From Oscheius dolichura (taxonomy: Eukaryota > Nematoda > Chromadorea > Rhabditida > Rhabditidae): 64,000 bases of DNA. The position numbers were made by a program, and so were the translations under genes. The notes under the pieces are model-generated. The model did no database searches, was not told the DNA's origin, and saw nothing but the letters and a program-made list of their open reading frames with translations. Below, one piece after another: positions 23,721-35,930 of this stretch (the first letter of the stretch is position 1; each line of letters begins with the position of its first letter). Location: assembly GCA_932521035.1 (NCBI GenBank), contig OW051495.1:10478001-10542000 (forward strand), in the 5' to 3' direction.

Positions 23721-25597
23721 ATGAGCTCATTCGTCCTTGCCGCAACCCTCTCAAAACTGGCCGAGTACACCACTATTATCGGCCTTGTTCAAGCTGTAAT
23801 TGCTATTATTTTAAATGCCCTGTTACTCTTCATAAGTAAGAGTTGTTATGTCAGAATTGGGAACTATAAGAGGTTTATTATGGCCTATGGTGTCCTGGAC
23901 ATCGTACTCTGTATCTGCCACGCGCTCATCACTCCGGTAAGGACCATTTTTGACGTTTCTCTGATTTCGCTCTAAAAATATCAAGAAATCCAGTGAAGCA
24001 TACAAAATAATTCCCATCACTGCTGTTCTTTCAGTTGCGAACTAGCGAAATTTTTTAATCCAGCGCGTACAGCAGTATTATTCAAAGCTAGTTTGAAACT
24101 CAGTTCCTTGGGAAACAGACGGCGGAACTTGTGGTCCTGTGATTCGACTCACAAGGGGGGAGCAATTCCTGGAGGCTGTTTTGAACATTGGGAAACACGC
24201 TGAAAATATACCAAGAACACGTCAAATAACGCAGTGAAGCATCTTCGGCTTCTTGTGAGCATGTATGGGTTCATTAGGATCACAGAGTGCTCATAAAAGA
24301 AAGAGAAGATGATTTAGACATCTTTATAAAATACGGGTTTCCGTTAGAAAACAAGCAAAGGACCATTGATAGGGTAAATTTCAGGTCTACGTTCTCTCCG
24401 ACGGTAGTCTTACGCTCCTTGCCACTGGTATTTTTAACTACTCCAAGATATTTCAACCCATCCTCCTGCTTCACTGCGGTTCACAGCTGGCCATTGCTCT
24501 TCTTCTCTGCAACAGTTTTATTTATAGACTTGCCCTGTTCAAGTACTCGTCCCTTTTATTCTAGTTCAAAGCTTCCTCATTTTCAGCGAGCTGATCAAAA
24601 GCATGTATTCCAGTTCAATTGGCATCGCTACAATGTGGTGTGTAGCGTCTGCCTTCATTTTGAACAATGTCGGAATAGCACAGATCAAATTTTCTCATGG
24701 AGACTTCTCATGGTCCTTCTTTAAACTGATATTGGAAGAATATAACACGGATTTATATGAGACGCCATTAATTACGGGACTGGTTACTGTAAGTGCCAAT
24801 TTTAACTAAGGATAAAATGAGCATAGACCTCGGCTATAATCAACGACATCTGGAACTTCATTATCACATTCCAAGTGTTTTCCTCAGTCATTTCAGTCCA
24901 GAGTATCAACATATTTTGCTCCATCTACATTTTGCGACGGCTGAATAACAGTCACCTCAACAGCAGAACAGAGGAGCTACACAGGCGGCTGGTCTATCTT
25001 CTCATGACCCAGGTAATAAAGACGAGAGGAGAGGGGGAGTCGGAGCCATCTCCGGCAGACAATGACACTCATAATGAAGCGGAGGTTCTTTCTTTACTGC
25101 ACATAGACCAGCAAAACTATTCCTAAATGGTAGTTTTTTGCCAAATAACTTGCTTATCTGCTGCTTTTAATGGTCTTTGAGCTGAACTGTTTTTTGCACA
25201 ACAATTTCCGCGTTCAAGTGAACTAATAAGAATGGGCTGTGGAGCGGAGGATCCATTGTTTTGATCAGTTTACGCGGTCAGACAAATGCAGCAGACAAGG
25301 CCCATTTAGACTAAAGTAAACCAGACTTTGATGTTTCAGTGCGCTCTGCCCTTCTTCACCCTCTACCTACCGTATGCCGTCTGTATGGTCTCTGCTTTTC
25401 TACAAATCAACGTGGCATTTCCTGTTTCGACAGTCCTTTCCATCTTATCCGGCTTTTTTCCCATCCTGAATCCTCTTTCTATCCTGTTTTTCATCAAACG
25501 ATACAGGATGTTTATATTCGGACGGAAGTGCATCAGAACAAATACCACTACGACGACAGACAAGACGAAATCAATTGCATTTATAGTAAAGCTGTGA
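23721..25597 (+). CDS. Str-type seven-transmembrane chemoreceptor
   Basis: Predicted chemoreceptor of 339 residues. Exons: 23721-23936, 24385-24542, 24587-24788, 24827-25012 and 25340-25597. The start codon follows a tctttag acceptor. Exon 1 has TM1, then RIGNYKRFIMAYGVLD. Exon 2 holds TM3 and ends in FIYRLALF. Exon 3 carries TM4 and the loop EEYNTDLYETPLITG. Exon 4 is 186 nt, the same as exon 4 of both minus-strand Str genes, and ends LVYLLMTQ. Exon 5 begins with TM6 and has NPLSILFFIKRYR, the family motif. It shares the intron plan of the genes at 18117 and 19557 but is more diverged and lies on the opposite strand. Introns 1 (448 nt) and 4 (327 nt) are the longest of any receptor here. Confidence 0.86.
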
Positions 25598-25742
25598 ATG
25601 AGATTGATATGTTGATGTTTGTGACTGTTAATTCCATGCTGCATATGACTAGCTGAATGATAACAGAGCCTCAAGCTCGATTAGCCCTTCCTCTTACATG
25701 GTGTCGGGGCAGACAAAAACAGGGGAGGCAGCAAAGGAGATC

Positions 25743-25784
25743 CTTCTAAGCAGAAGATCGTGGGTTCGATCCCCACCGTGAGCT
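25743..25784 (+). pseudogene. 3' half of tRNA-Arg(UCU)
   Basis: The sequence reads as an anticodon loop CTTCTAA (anticodon TCT), the 3' anticodon strand GCAGA, variable loop AGATC, a perfect T-arm (GTGGG, TTCGATC, CCCAC) and the 3' acceptor strand CGTGAGC. A TTTT run follows within 10 bases, as at a Pol III terminator. The matching 5' half is absent: the bases before 25743 do not pair with the anticodon or acceptor strands, and no D-arm is present. It keeps the internal B box but has no A box. It is a broken copy, perhaps left by a retrotransposition or SINE-like event. Confidence 0.7.
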
Positions 25785-25795
25785 GACACATTTTA

Positions 25796-27027
25796 GCCTT
25801 GCTTTCGCTGTTATTTTCTTCCTCTAGAGGCGTTCTAAGAATTTGAATTATCTACCGTTTAAAAATCTATTTTAATAGATGAATTAAAATTAAAATTAAC
25901 CGGACATGGCTTCAAAAAGCTTTACAGGGGGAAATTCAAACTAGGCAAAAGACGAAAATGCCATTCCGGCTTGATTAGGCCACACTTTCTGTAAAACTAG
26001 GAGCAAATTCTAGTTCTCATTCAGGACAGGAACAGTCACCAGGAGAGTCATTACGACTTCCTGTGTGTGCCCCGCCCGTTGGTCAGAAGATCACGCTTAT
26101 CTGTGAGTAAACGCGTGGTAGTAAGAAGATAAGTGGGAACGAGAACCAGAATACATCTTACTCTTTTTAGGCTAATAGAAAACGGGAATGGGAGATGTGA
26201 ATGAATACCATCTTTTGAATGGCTTGAGGCTACGGGAAACCTGATCCCTTTCATGCAAGGGTGGCGTTGAAAAGAGTTGCAAGTTTACGATATCAAGTCT
26301 ATTATTATTCTACTTCTATTCAAATCTTGTTCCAGAAATCCTTTTGGTTCCCCTGGCTTTATTGAAACCGTGGTACCGGTCAAACGCCCTTATTCTTATC
26401 TAATACTATTATGCGAAGAACACGGGGGGCCTAGTTCAACAGTATCTTTGTCATCTGGCAATATCCATTAAATTAACGCTTATGGGCAGCGTGGGAGGAT
26501 TAATGTACAAGTGGATATGACTGTTTAGGGTGTGTTAGTGACTCAAACTGACTTGTATTACGGTTGACTTTCCAGAGAATCGACAGTCACTGCAAATGCA
26601 AGTGCTTCTTCCTGCATCTAGGGGGTTATCACAGGACGAGTACATTGTGGCAAAAGGAGATAGGCGAGACGAAGGAGAAGGGAACGGCATTTCTAGTTTT
26701 TAAAGGGAACCAATGAAAGAACTTGATCACTATAGATTTGTAGTAGAGATAGATTACGGTAATGGAAATAAAGGCTATTACTGTTGTGGAGGTACCAAAT
26801 AGATTTCTGTAGAAATACTCGTCTGATTTTCCAGCTCAAACCGTTATACTGGGAGAAACCAATATCCATAAGGGATTGAACCAAACTTCTTGAATCTCAC
26901 CTACCATCATTGTTCTGGTCGGCTGATCTGTGCTCCATCTGATGAGATTAATGACTGTTCTCTTTCTAGGGTTATCAGTTTTCTGCGATGAGTATAAAAG
27001 ATGGCCCTTCCTTGTGATAAGGTACCA
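25796..27027 (+). other. Intergenic region, one possible receptor relic
   Basis: About 1.2 kb without a confident gene. The plus strand ends in the promoter of the next gene; gagtataaaaga near 26991 is TATA-like and lies about 35 bp before its start codon. A possible minus-strand receptor exon is listed separately. Confidence 0.45.
26700..26830 (-). pseudogene. Possible relic of a Sri-like receptor first exon
   Basis: One minus-strand frame encodes a hydrophobic helix followed by YLYYKSIVIKFFHWFPLKT. This resembles the first exon of the two Sri-like genes in this window (YLILYKSFKEMKGFRWILL). There is no start codon in the expected place and no other receptor exon nearby. The resemblance is short and could be chance. 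Confidence 0.2.
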
Positions 27028-30000
27028 ATGCGCTTTCTAGCTCTCTCGCTTGCTTTGGCCGCCCTAGCTGGGGCTACCTCTTTGGCACCGTGAGTTTCTT
27101 GTGCTCCTTCTCTTCTATTATAGCCTTTAGACCCCGCCTTGAAGCCTGCCATGATCTGTCATGTGCATCAAAAGAAGAACTCCTCAAGGTTATCCGCGGC
27201 TTCCACCAAGAACGTCATGAAACGAAAATGAACCATCTCGGCGTCTTCAAGGTTTTCATTTTCTTTTAATTAGCACACGTAATTTTCAGAACGCCGGCTC
27301 CTTTTCCCAAAAGACCAATCCTCTCTTCGCCCAGTTGGATGCATCTACCGTAGCCCCAACCGCCCCAACCTGTAATATTTGTGCTTCTAATCCTTGTCAA
27401 AATGGAGGAACCTGTCACCCGGATCCCTCGAATTATTGGAACAGTTACTAGTTTGTTTTCTTTGTTTTTCTCCGAACAATACGATTTTCAGCTGTGAGTG
27501 CCCTGATGTCTTCGCCGGAGACTATTGCGAGAAGAATGTCACCTGTACAGCCAGCTCTTGTGGCCCGAACACTCAATGCTACGTCTCCAACCACCAGGCC
27601 AATTGTATCTGTAAGCTGGGCTACACTGGAAGTAAAGATTCCCTCGCTGGCCCCCTAAAATTGTCCACTTCAGAAGATCCCCAGAAGGAAGGCTGCCAGG
27701 CTAAAATTGTCCAGACTTGTGCATACGGCGACCCGCATTATACAACGTTCGATCAACTCCGCTTCGACTACCACGGAACCTGTCCCTACGTCTTCTCCGA
27801 GCCTTGTGGAAATCTCACCGGTGGCTTCAACAACTACAAAGTGGTCGCCAAGAATGAACTCCTCACCGACCCAGTAAATTCACAGTAAGCCTTCCTCTTC
27901 TAGTCAAAATCACTTATTTCTTTCCAGTGTTGCCGCCATTTCCGAGGTCGAAGTGACCATGTACGGCCAGAAGGTTCACATTGACCGGACTACCAGGAAT
28001 GCCTACTTCAATGGTTACCTCATCAACGTCCCCTACTACTACCCTTCCAAAAGCATGGCCCAAGTCTCCGTGACCTTCTCCGGATCCACTTTCTACGTGT
28101 TCAACGACCAGCTGGTTACTGTAACCTTTACCACAAGCGGCCGACTCTGCATCGAAATTCCGGATACTCCCGAGTTCTTTGGTAATCACACTCTCTGTGG
28201 AGTAATTGGCAACTACGACAACAATTACAAGAACGACGTTGTCTACTCGTGAGTTTTTAAAAACTTTTAGTCCTTTAACAACTGCTTTTTCCAGAAACGG
28301 AACAGTCTATCCCATTGTCTCGAGTCAAATGCCCACCGGCTCCACTTTCACCTCCTTCAACCATGCAGAGGACACTTGGATCACTCAAGACTTCCTTGCA
28401 CTCCGCTCTGGACAGGAACAGTGCATCACTGGAGAGATCCTCGGAAACAACAGCAACTGTGTAAGTTTGAGTACCTTCCTTTGGACAGGAGCTCTGGATT
28501 CTTTTCTTTGAGACGGAACACTTCAATATGAAACCAATTTCAGGATCCCCAGCCGGCTGTCGTTGCCTGCGACCCGATCCAACAGGCTTCCAATGGCCTA
28601 GGAGTCTTCGCTGACTGTGCGCCAATGGGCAACTACTCCATCCAGAATTACTACGACAATTGTGTCTTTGACGTCTGCCATGGGACCCAGAAGTGTGATG
28701 TCCTGACGAACTTTGCCCACGCCTGCCAGAACGCCATTCCCAGTAAGAGCTTGCTTCTTTTGTCTAATAATACGCACTTCTAGATGTTGAACTACCTCCG
28801 GACTGGAGAACTAACCCAACGGTCGGCTGCCCCCTCACGTGCCCTCCTAACAGTAAATACACAACTTGCGTTTCTTCCTGTCCTTCCACATGTGCTGATC
28901 AATCGGCTCCGTACTTCTGTGATAAGCCGTGTACTGATGGCTGTACCTGCCTGCCCGGCTACGTTCTCGACACTACTCAACTCTCCTCTGTGACCTGTAT
29001 CCCTGTCGACAGCTGTGGATGCACCGATCCGGATGGAAACCTTCATCCAGCTAATACTCCCTGGCTCTCCTATAACTGCCAAGTTTGGGCAGTCTGTCGA
29101 AACGGAACTTACAACAGCAAGGTGGGTTACTGTAGGGTGATGAAAGAGATAAAACATGGCGTGAGGGGTTTTTATGAAGAAGAGATAAGAACATAAGACA
29201 CTTGTTCTTCTTTAAATGATGGCAATTTACAGATCAACGAGTGCAGCAAGTATGGCTACTGTGGAAAGGACGCCACCGGTAACATGGCCTGTGAATGTGA
29301 CCCGGGATTCCGAGGAGATGGGTAAGAGAACGGGAGGTACTGGAATACAAGGACGTTTTAGATACAATTGTACGGACATCAACGAGTGCGTGGAGGATCC
29401 CAACAGCTGTAGCCAGGACAAGGGACAGGGAATCTGTGTCAACACCCCCGGCAGCTACAACTGCTCCTGTAGCCAGTTCTACACCGGAAGGGACTGTCAG
29501 TACTACCAGCCAAGACGCCACTGTGCCGATCTGTACATATATTGGGGAATCCGAGCCGACGGTGTCTACTCCATCAACCCTGTCTATTCAGTCAATGGAA
29601 TGGCTCCCTTCTCCCCAGTTGACGTCTACTGCGATATGACCACGGGACAAGGAGACGACCAGGGAGGCTGGACTCTGATGTCACATGACTCCAATGATGG
29701 AATGTCCAACAAGTCCTACTCCCAATATGTTATCGGCTTCGGTAACCCGGGGCAGAGGAACCTGTGGCTCGGATTGAGCCTGATCAATGGAATGACTGTT
29801 GAAATGGCCACGAGTCTCAAGTTGATCATCTTCCGCTGTGCAAGGAATGGAAGACCGGATCAGACAACGGACTGCACCTACCCGAACTTCTCCGTCGGCA
29901 GTGAAATCACCCAGTATGCTGTGACTATCCCTCAAGGCTGCCAGGGAACGGAGAACACCTACTACGACGGATGGGCCAGATGGGATCTCACACAGCCGGG

Positions 30001-30329
30001 CCCCGTCTTTACCAGTTACGACACCATCCTGCCTAATGAATCTAGTAAGTAACGAGAAGAGAAAGTAATAAAGAGAAAACTGTTCAGATTGCTCCTGCTC
30101 TCGGACCTACATGAACACGGGCTTCTGGTACGATCAGACCCTCAGCCGATGTGGTTCTGCCGACTTGAACGGAGTCCGCTACAGTTGCAATGACCAACCA
30201 GAAGATTCCACCAGCTCTAACTATCTTTTCTGGAATGGTTCTCCAATTGGAGATGTTTGGCTCTGGCTTCGTCCTAAAAATTATCCTAACTATGACCCCC
30301 GCCCAGCAAATATTCCCCCAACAAACTAA
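27028..30329 (+). CDS. Secreted EGF-VWD-C8-TIL-EGF-fibrinogen-like mosaic protein
   Basis: Predicted extracellular matrix or mucin-like protein of 924 residues. Exons: 27028-27089, 27131-27251, 27290-27450, 27492-27884, 27928-28248, 28295-28460, 28544-28742, 28784-29121, 29233-29321, 29362-30044 and 30088-30329, all in phase. Order of domains: signal peptide ([20 protein letters not shown]), EGF at about 92-127, a second EGF-like module to about 155, von Willebrand D from about 190 ([23 protein letters not shown]), a C8-like region (CDP...[10 protein letters not shown]...CVFDVCHG), a TIL-like Cys-rich module, EGF-like modules including a calcium-binding DINEC type (622-662), and a fibrinogen-like C-terminal domain from 671 ([35 protein letters not shown]). 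A TATA-like element lies upstream and AATAAA near 30343. Confidence 0.9.
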
Positions 30330-31015
30330 ACAAAAAATTAAAAATAAACAATATTATTATCTTGTGGTTCTTTGAGGTACGAGACCGGAGAATTTTGAAG
30401 TCCCAGCTAGTTAGACGGAGAGGAGAGTTCAACTCATCCTCCCAGACTGTATCTAGGCAACTTTCCTAATGAAGTTCAATACAGAATCGAGATGTTTCCA
30501 GAATCTGTTCCAAAAGATATATTGCCTCGAAAGAAACCATCAGGTGTCACAGTCCACTGTTCTCCCTTGCAGCCGGCCCCCGGTCTTACTGTAAGCTGTT
30601 AGACGAGATAAAACGCATGGAGGAATTCCACGTTGCAGCATTAAACTGATAAGCGGAGTTTGCTCTGCAAATTGGCAAATATACGGGAAGGGGTCCTTAC
30701 AAGTCCAGTTAACCAGTTATTGGTCAACGATAGGAATAAACTTGCCCTTTGACCAGTCTGCTAGGCAGGCTAGTTGTTGATCGAGATATCCAGGATTTAA
30801 ACTTATTTTATGGCCGGATGCCAAATCAGGTTCACCTTCTCATAACTTGTGAGACGTGCCTGTCAATCCTAGAAATTAATCTCGCAAAGCCTCAGACTAC
30901 CCACATACTCACCGGCGTCTGCCATTTCTTGGTTCTACAGCAACTGTTGAAGAATGAGTGAATCATAGTTTTGTTTGAGTAATAAAGAAATTTTATGGTT
31001 AAAATAAATAATTTA
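30330..31015 (+). other. Intergenic region between convergent genes
   Basis: 3' flanks of the mosaic-protein gene and of the transthyretin-like gene. AATAAA-type signals are present near both ends. No gene, RNA or repeat recognised between them. Confidence 0.5.
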
Positions 31016-31749
31016 TTAAAATTTCTGACCACAAACAAGGGTCTCATTGTTCGAAGGGGCGTTCAAATTCAGTGTTCCTGTGTCAAAGGTGACGGCAGGA
31101 ATCGAATTATTAGTGATAAACTGTGAAGGCACATTGAAGGTTATGGTCCGTGAGCAAAACTGAAAGGAGTTATCGTTTTTGACAAACGATAATCCAAAGC
31201 TTACCCCGTTGTAATTACACCTGTGATACAGTCGAACATATGGCTCGAACTTGAAGAACGTGTCAACGAAGCCGAAGAGCCGAAACTCTCCGTTTTGATT
31301 AGAATCTGTCTCGTAGATCTGCTTGTCACCAACTGAAACAAAAATATTCAACTACTATACGTTTCTTTTTTTCGGACCCGAGCTGCCATCCACCTCCCTG
31401 GTAGAAAAGTGTTCAACAACAGGACCTCACAGGGGTGGATCGTACTGTGGGTTTCTCTTGTTTGCTCTAGGGTTTAATAGTGTTTTGGTGTACTTCAGGA
31501 ACCAAAACATTTTTGAGAAAAGCGCAGAAGTTCAACATGGGCAGGCCAAGGAACAGAACAACAAGTTAGGCTGGTTAAGCGGGGAAAGACAAAAAACTCA
31601 CACAGCCGCTTGTCATAAAGCCTCAATCGGACATTGACAGCCGGTTTTCCGTTACACACCAGCCTGCCATAGATGGATGTTGAAAGATCTCGTGCAGCGA
31701 TGGCATTCACAAACAACAGCAGATATAAATAGTGGAAGGATTTTCGCAT
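31016..31749 (-). CDS. Transthyretin-like family protein
   Basis: Predicted small secreted protein of 139 residues from the nematode transthyretin-like (ttr) family. Minus-strand exons: 31749-31602, 31332-31205 and 31159-31016. The N-terminus is a signal peptide (KSFHYLYLLLFVNAIAARD). The core follows the family pattern: SIYGRLVCNGKPAVNVRLRLYD in strands A-B, then ETDSNQNGEFRLFG, then RLYHRCNYNG, then the C-terminal half with ITFNVPSQFI. Two or three cysteines sit where the family forms disulphides. Members act outside the cell; some bind phosphatidylserine or are shed by parasites, but nothing here tells which role applies. Length and intron number are normal for the family. Confidence 0.92.
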
Positions 31750-33771
31750 TTTCTGGAAAGGGGCGAATACTCTCTCGCCGTTTTAAAAGGGAAATGTAAC
31801 AGAGAAAGTTTATTTTTCCCAGAGGAAAAAGAGGGGTCGAATGTGGGCAAACAGGTGGTTTTCCCCGGGCGCCGTGTGTGTTCAGATGGAAAGGGGTGGA
31901 AGACGAAAACGGCAACCAGACTAAAGGACACCGTTCGGAATATGAAAATTATACAATCAATCCTGGAATAGACAGAGGGAGGAAATGAAAACAGAGAATT
32001 ATGCTGATGATCCAATCGAATGGCTGACAAATAGCAGCGACCACCTGATCGACTGTTTGACTCACACGTGTATTGACGGCGGGGGAGAGACACGGTCCGA
32101 TGGCTTACTAAGCGATCAGGCGTTTCAATTCAACGAATTCGAATATGGAATAGAACGGGCTGAAGAAACGAGGAGAAGAAATGTACAGGTGTTGTTTGTG
32201 GAGAAGGTGGCCGGGGGTTGAACTTGGCAAGCAGACACTGAGATAAGTTCATGGCAAACATAAAGGGGAGGTAAACTTCATAACGTCAGAGTCAAAAAGC
32301 ATGAAGAACAGGTTCAACACTTTGTTCTTGAAGATTTTGATATGAGGAAACACCTCTACAGCTGGTAGAAGCGGAGCTTCAGGTATAAACTGGCTGCAAC
32401 CCTCAGAATTAGACTCGATTCCCTCCATTCTCCATAGTTTATGGAGATTATCCCATTTTGGATTATTCCCAATTCGTTTTACAAAGGGATGAAAGAGATG
32501 AGAGTCTTCACAGGAAGTCACCCCGCCACACCAATCCCTGCGATGACCCTAATCATCGACCACAGCCCCCGTCGATAGTCTACAGCCTCTCTTCCCCAAA
32601 TCTCCCCCTATCCCATTTATTCTTGTTCCACCCTTCTCAAACCTCCACTTTTCCCGACAAAGTGCAAAAAATCATGATAAGAGAAAGCCGAATCTGGCGG
32701 TCTGTTGTCGTATCCTTTCCCTTTCATCATCGATTCGACGTGTAATCGGACGGATGTCCATTTCGCTCAGAAGGGTGGAACTGTGATGACGGTGATTTCT
32801 CAATCACTGGTCCAGTTAGTGAAACGGCTTCTTTAAACTTTCTTGGCAAAAAGGGAGAGTGGCCTTCGTTATTAATCTTACAGAGGGGATAGCTATACGT
32901 TACGATTCTAATCCCCGAGGTGATCCTGTTTGGAGAGATTGAACCGTTCCTTCCCGATGAGGAGAGGGCTGCCAAGACGAAAGTGTTTTGGGGCTGGCAC
33001 CTGTTCCTTGTCCTTTTCTGTTCTTCTTCTTTATATCCCTTGTTGGCTGCTGTCCCAGAACTAATGCGTTCCAACAGTGCGTCTCACGTGGACTACTGGC
33101 ACTCTTGTATATCCTTTCCTGCTTCTTCAAGGGAACGCTGCCCTCTACACACAGTTCGATCCATTTTTACTTGATTTAATCGTGTTTTACCGTAATGTCA
33201 GTTACGTTTATCTATTCTGTATCAACAGGGGTTTCGACAAGCTCCAAAATTCTTTCGTTTCTTGTATATCCTCTATTTCTTTTCTCAGTTTCACTTGATT
33301 CTGTCCAGTCTTGAACGTGGTGGTTGGGTGGGGTCTTCCTTTCAAAAGAACGGCTACCTTGGCCCGTATTCCATTGGAAATCCTTCCATCCCGCAATTCC
33401 TCCTCAATCTCGCCGAGAAGCTCGGGGAAGGGCATTTTTTGCAGGCTGTTTTCGATTTTAGCCCAGGGATAGACGGTGTTCTTGCCACTTTCCCCTCCTC
33501 CATTTTCAAATCTATCCAGTTGCCATAAAACAAGAAATTCCCAATCCGCGCCAGTCTGATCATTATTGCCCTCTGACCACACGTTCTTTTTTCCGTTTCA
33601 CTCCACTCAAATGATCCTTGAAACTGTTATCCCGAAGGCAACACATGAAGAGGCTATCAGGCTGGGCGAAAGCCGTGTCAAACGTGTCCTGGCCCTGGGC
33701 GCGGACTTGATCTATAACAGCTAGCTGTATCCTCTTCTCCAGTCACTTACCAATCCATTTTCAGTCATTGG
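31750..33771 (+). other. Region without a confident gene
   Basis: About 2 kb. The left part is the upstream region of the transthyretin-like gene. A minus-strand frame at 33208-33582 is charged and helix-like (FPELLGEIEEELRDGR) but has no start context or partner exons. A plus-strand frame at 33611-33724 (EEAIRLGESRVKRVLALGADL) ends 47 bp before the acceptor of the next gene and could be a terminal exon of something I cannot identify. Neither is called. Confidence 0.45.
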
Positions 33772-35930
33772 ATGAGGGCATTATATCTATTTGCCACTCT
33801 AATATTACGAATAGCCGGACAGAAGTATGAGGGAGATTATTCCCCTCTGTTGGACGTAAGCTATTCCTTTATGCCCCTTTTTATGCCCCTCAGCAAAATA
33901 CGTCTCCCTCCAATCCTGGTCTATATCTGCGATTGATGCCCACTGGTCTGGCTTATATGAGAGAAATTGGCATGAAAGTAGTCAATGAGCAGGTCCTAAA
34001 AATGGCTCTGCCCACTATTAGAGAACAAATCGAAAACGGAGAGGTTGGAAGCCTCCTTCTCTGAACCGGGATTATTATTCTAGGTATCAATTACCAATGC
34101 CTACATTTCGAAGTACTGGGCACCACAAGAATACTCCCTTGATTTGGTGGAACCAAATGCTTTCACCTGGAGCATGTCCAAAATGCACATTAGGTAAGTT
34201 TCCGTACCCTCATTAACTTGCTTTTCCACTCCATTCTATTCGTTTAGTTTCCTTTTAGAGCAGCTGGAGAATTCCAGGCTTCTTTAACTACGCCGCTTCT
34301 CCTCCCAACAGTTCCAATTACTGGTTACTTTGAGACCCTTCTTGGCCATGTAGCCCTCTCGATTTCTGTCTATATGGAGAGGTAAGCCAATTGTTAGAAG
34401 ATATAACATCAGATTAAAAAGTTCAGAAACCAATACGGTTCTCCTCAGGTTCGATCAGCTGGCTGTCAAGCAGCTATCGGATATGTTGATCTTAATGTGA
34501 GAAATACGGGGGTTATTACTGATTTCTTCATCAACGCCTTTAAAGGTACTTTTGGATTACAGTAACCGCAACTAAGGATCCTTTAGCTTTCCTCATTGGC
34601 CATTTTAAACCACAAGTAGAGCAGAGAATGTGTAAAATGATCGAGACGATCATTGACCGGGATATGAACCATCTCCTCTCAACCGTACCATTGAAAGTAA
34701 GAATAAACGAGGAGAAGATTGACTTCATCGGAACAGCTTTCGGAATAGCTAGGGTGAGACCCTATCTCTCTAAAAATACCTCCAATTTCTAGCCAAAGAG
34801 TCGTCTTGGTCAGAATGGGCTTAGGAATCTGACACTGATACATTTCGTCGAAAATCTAAGGGAGAAAGATCTCGTCCTGGACTATCAGCTCACATCTGAT
34901 CCATTCATAAGCAACGGGGCAATTGCCATGATGTCCAAAGGAGAAATCTCCCACCGAGGACATGGTGGCACACCTTTCTTCCCTCCTCCCATGCGGGTTC
35001 CCCAACCTCACGGAGTTCATATGATCGAATTCTACGCGTCTGACTATCTGGCCAATTCTATGCTTTACCACGCTTATAAGCAGAAGTACATGGACCTCAT
35101 CATTGGGCCGGAAAGTAGTGTTACTCTCCAGGTTTGGTATATAGAAGCCATTGAAATAAGGACAAATTGCAGGATCTGTTAGTCACCAGCTGCACTGCCT
35201 TCTGTGTTGGAGAATTTTTGGGCGATTTAGCAGAGCAGTATCCGGATAGAGAGGTTGAAGTACAATTTTTGGCAAAGAAGGTAAGCATTTGGATAGTAGC
35301 CCCACTGGAACGCGTTTTTATAGGCTCCCCTAATCGTTTTCGTGGAAAATAAGGCCCGATTCCGACTTCATGGTAAAATGAACTTGTATGTAAGGCCGTC
35401 TAAAGCTGGGCAGAAGAAAGAGTTGGTCAGTCTGCTTTATTCGTTTTATTCCCATGGGTGTTAAGTATTTTGTACCAAATTCTTTCAGATTATCAAATCA
35501 GACACCACCCTAACAGCTAATGTGAACATGTGGCTATCCGAGAAGAAGATTGTTGGAAATGCTACCATTGAGAACTTGGACTTTAAACTGTTAGAATCAA
35601 AGGTTTGCTCTCCTTATAACTGTTTCCACACAATTTTCAGATCAAAGACGTTGACCAAGCATCTTTTGCCGATTTGGGTCTCTTTGGAGCGGAGTTCCTG
35701 GAGAAGTTATTCACTGAGATAATGCAGCTAGGAATAGCCATTCCCTCAATGGAAGGACTAATCCTCAAAAGCCCCCGGTTTGTCCCTTTTTATTTGTCAA
35801 TTAAACAAATGCCAGACTGTCATTCCATGACCGCTTCCTGAAGATTCAAACATACTTCAAATTGGATGAGGCTTACGCGGGAGATCTCGTCAGAGGGGCT
35901 GTCAAGCAAACTATCGGTCATATCGGCTAG
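33772..35930 (+). CDS. BPI/LBP/CETP-type lipid-binding protein
   Basis: Predicted secreted lipid-transfer or lipopolysaccharide-binding protein of 555 residues. Exons: 33772-33855, 33894-34043, 34084-34193, 34259-34381, 34427-34545, 34587-34753, 34793-35131, 35173-35280, 35324-35425, 35489-35602, 35641-35777 and 35816-35930. The start follows a ttttcag acceptor by 8 nt and opens a signal peptide (MRALYLFATLILRIAG). The N-terminal barrel shows the family opening GLYLRLMPTGLAYMREIGMK, where the first helix and strand lie. Two family-typical cysteines occur (AGCQAA and RMCKM), 40-odd residues apart. The second barrel starts around PQPHGVHMIEFYASDYLANS, the usual mid-protein repeat of the fold, and the C-terminus has FLKIQTYFKL. 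An AATAAA signal is at 35987. Confidence 0.88.

Noticed and set aside
24130..24165. tRNA-like T-arm (gtgattcgactcac) in intron 1 of the Str gene at 23721
   Set aside because: Only a short hairpin (cttgtg with cacaag) forms; there are no acceptor, D or anticodon arms.
26907..27152. Minus-strand frame rich in Ala, Arg and Lys
   Set aside because: It is the antisense of the signal peptide and promoter of the mosaic-protein gene.
31732..31971. Plus-strand frame over the upstream region of the transthyretin-like gene
   Set aside because: No domain, no splice partners, and it overlaps the likely promoter of the minus-strand gene.
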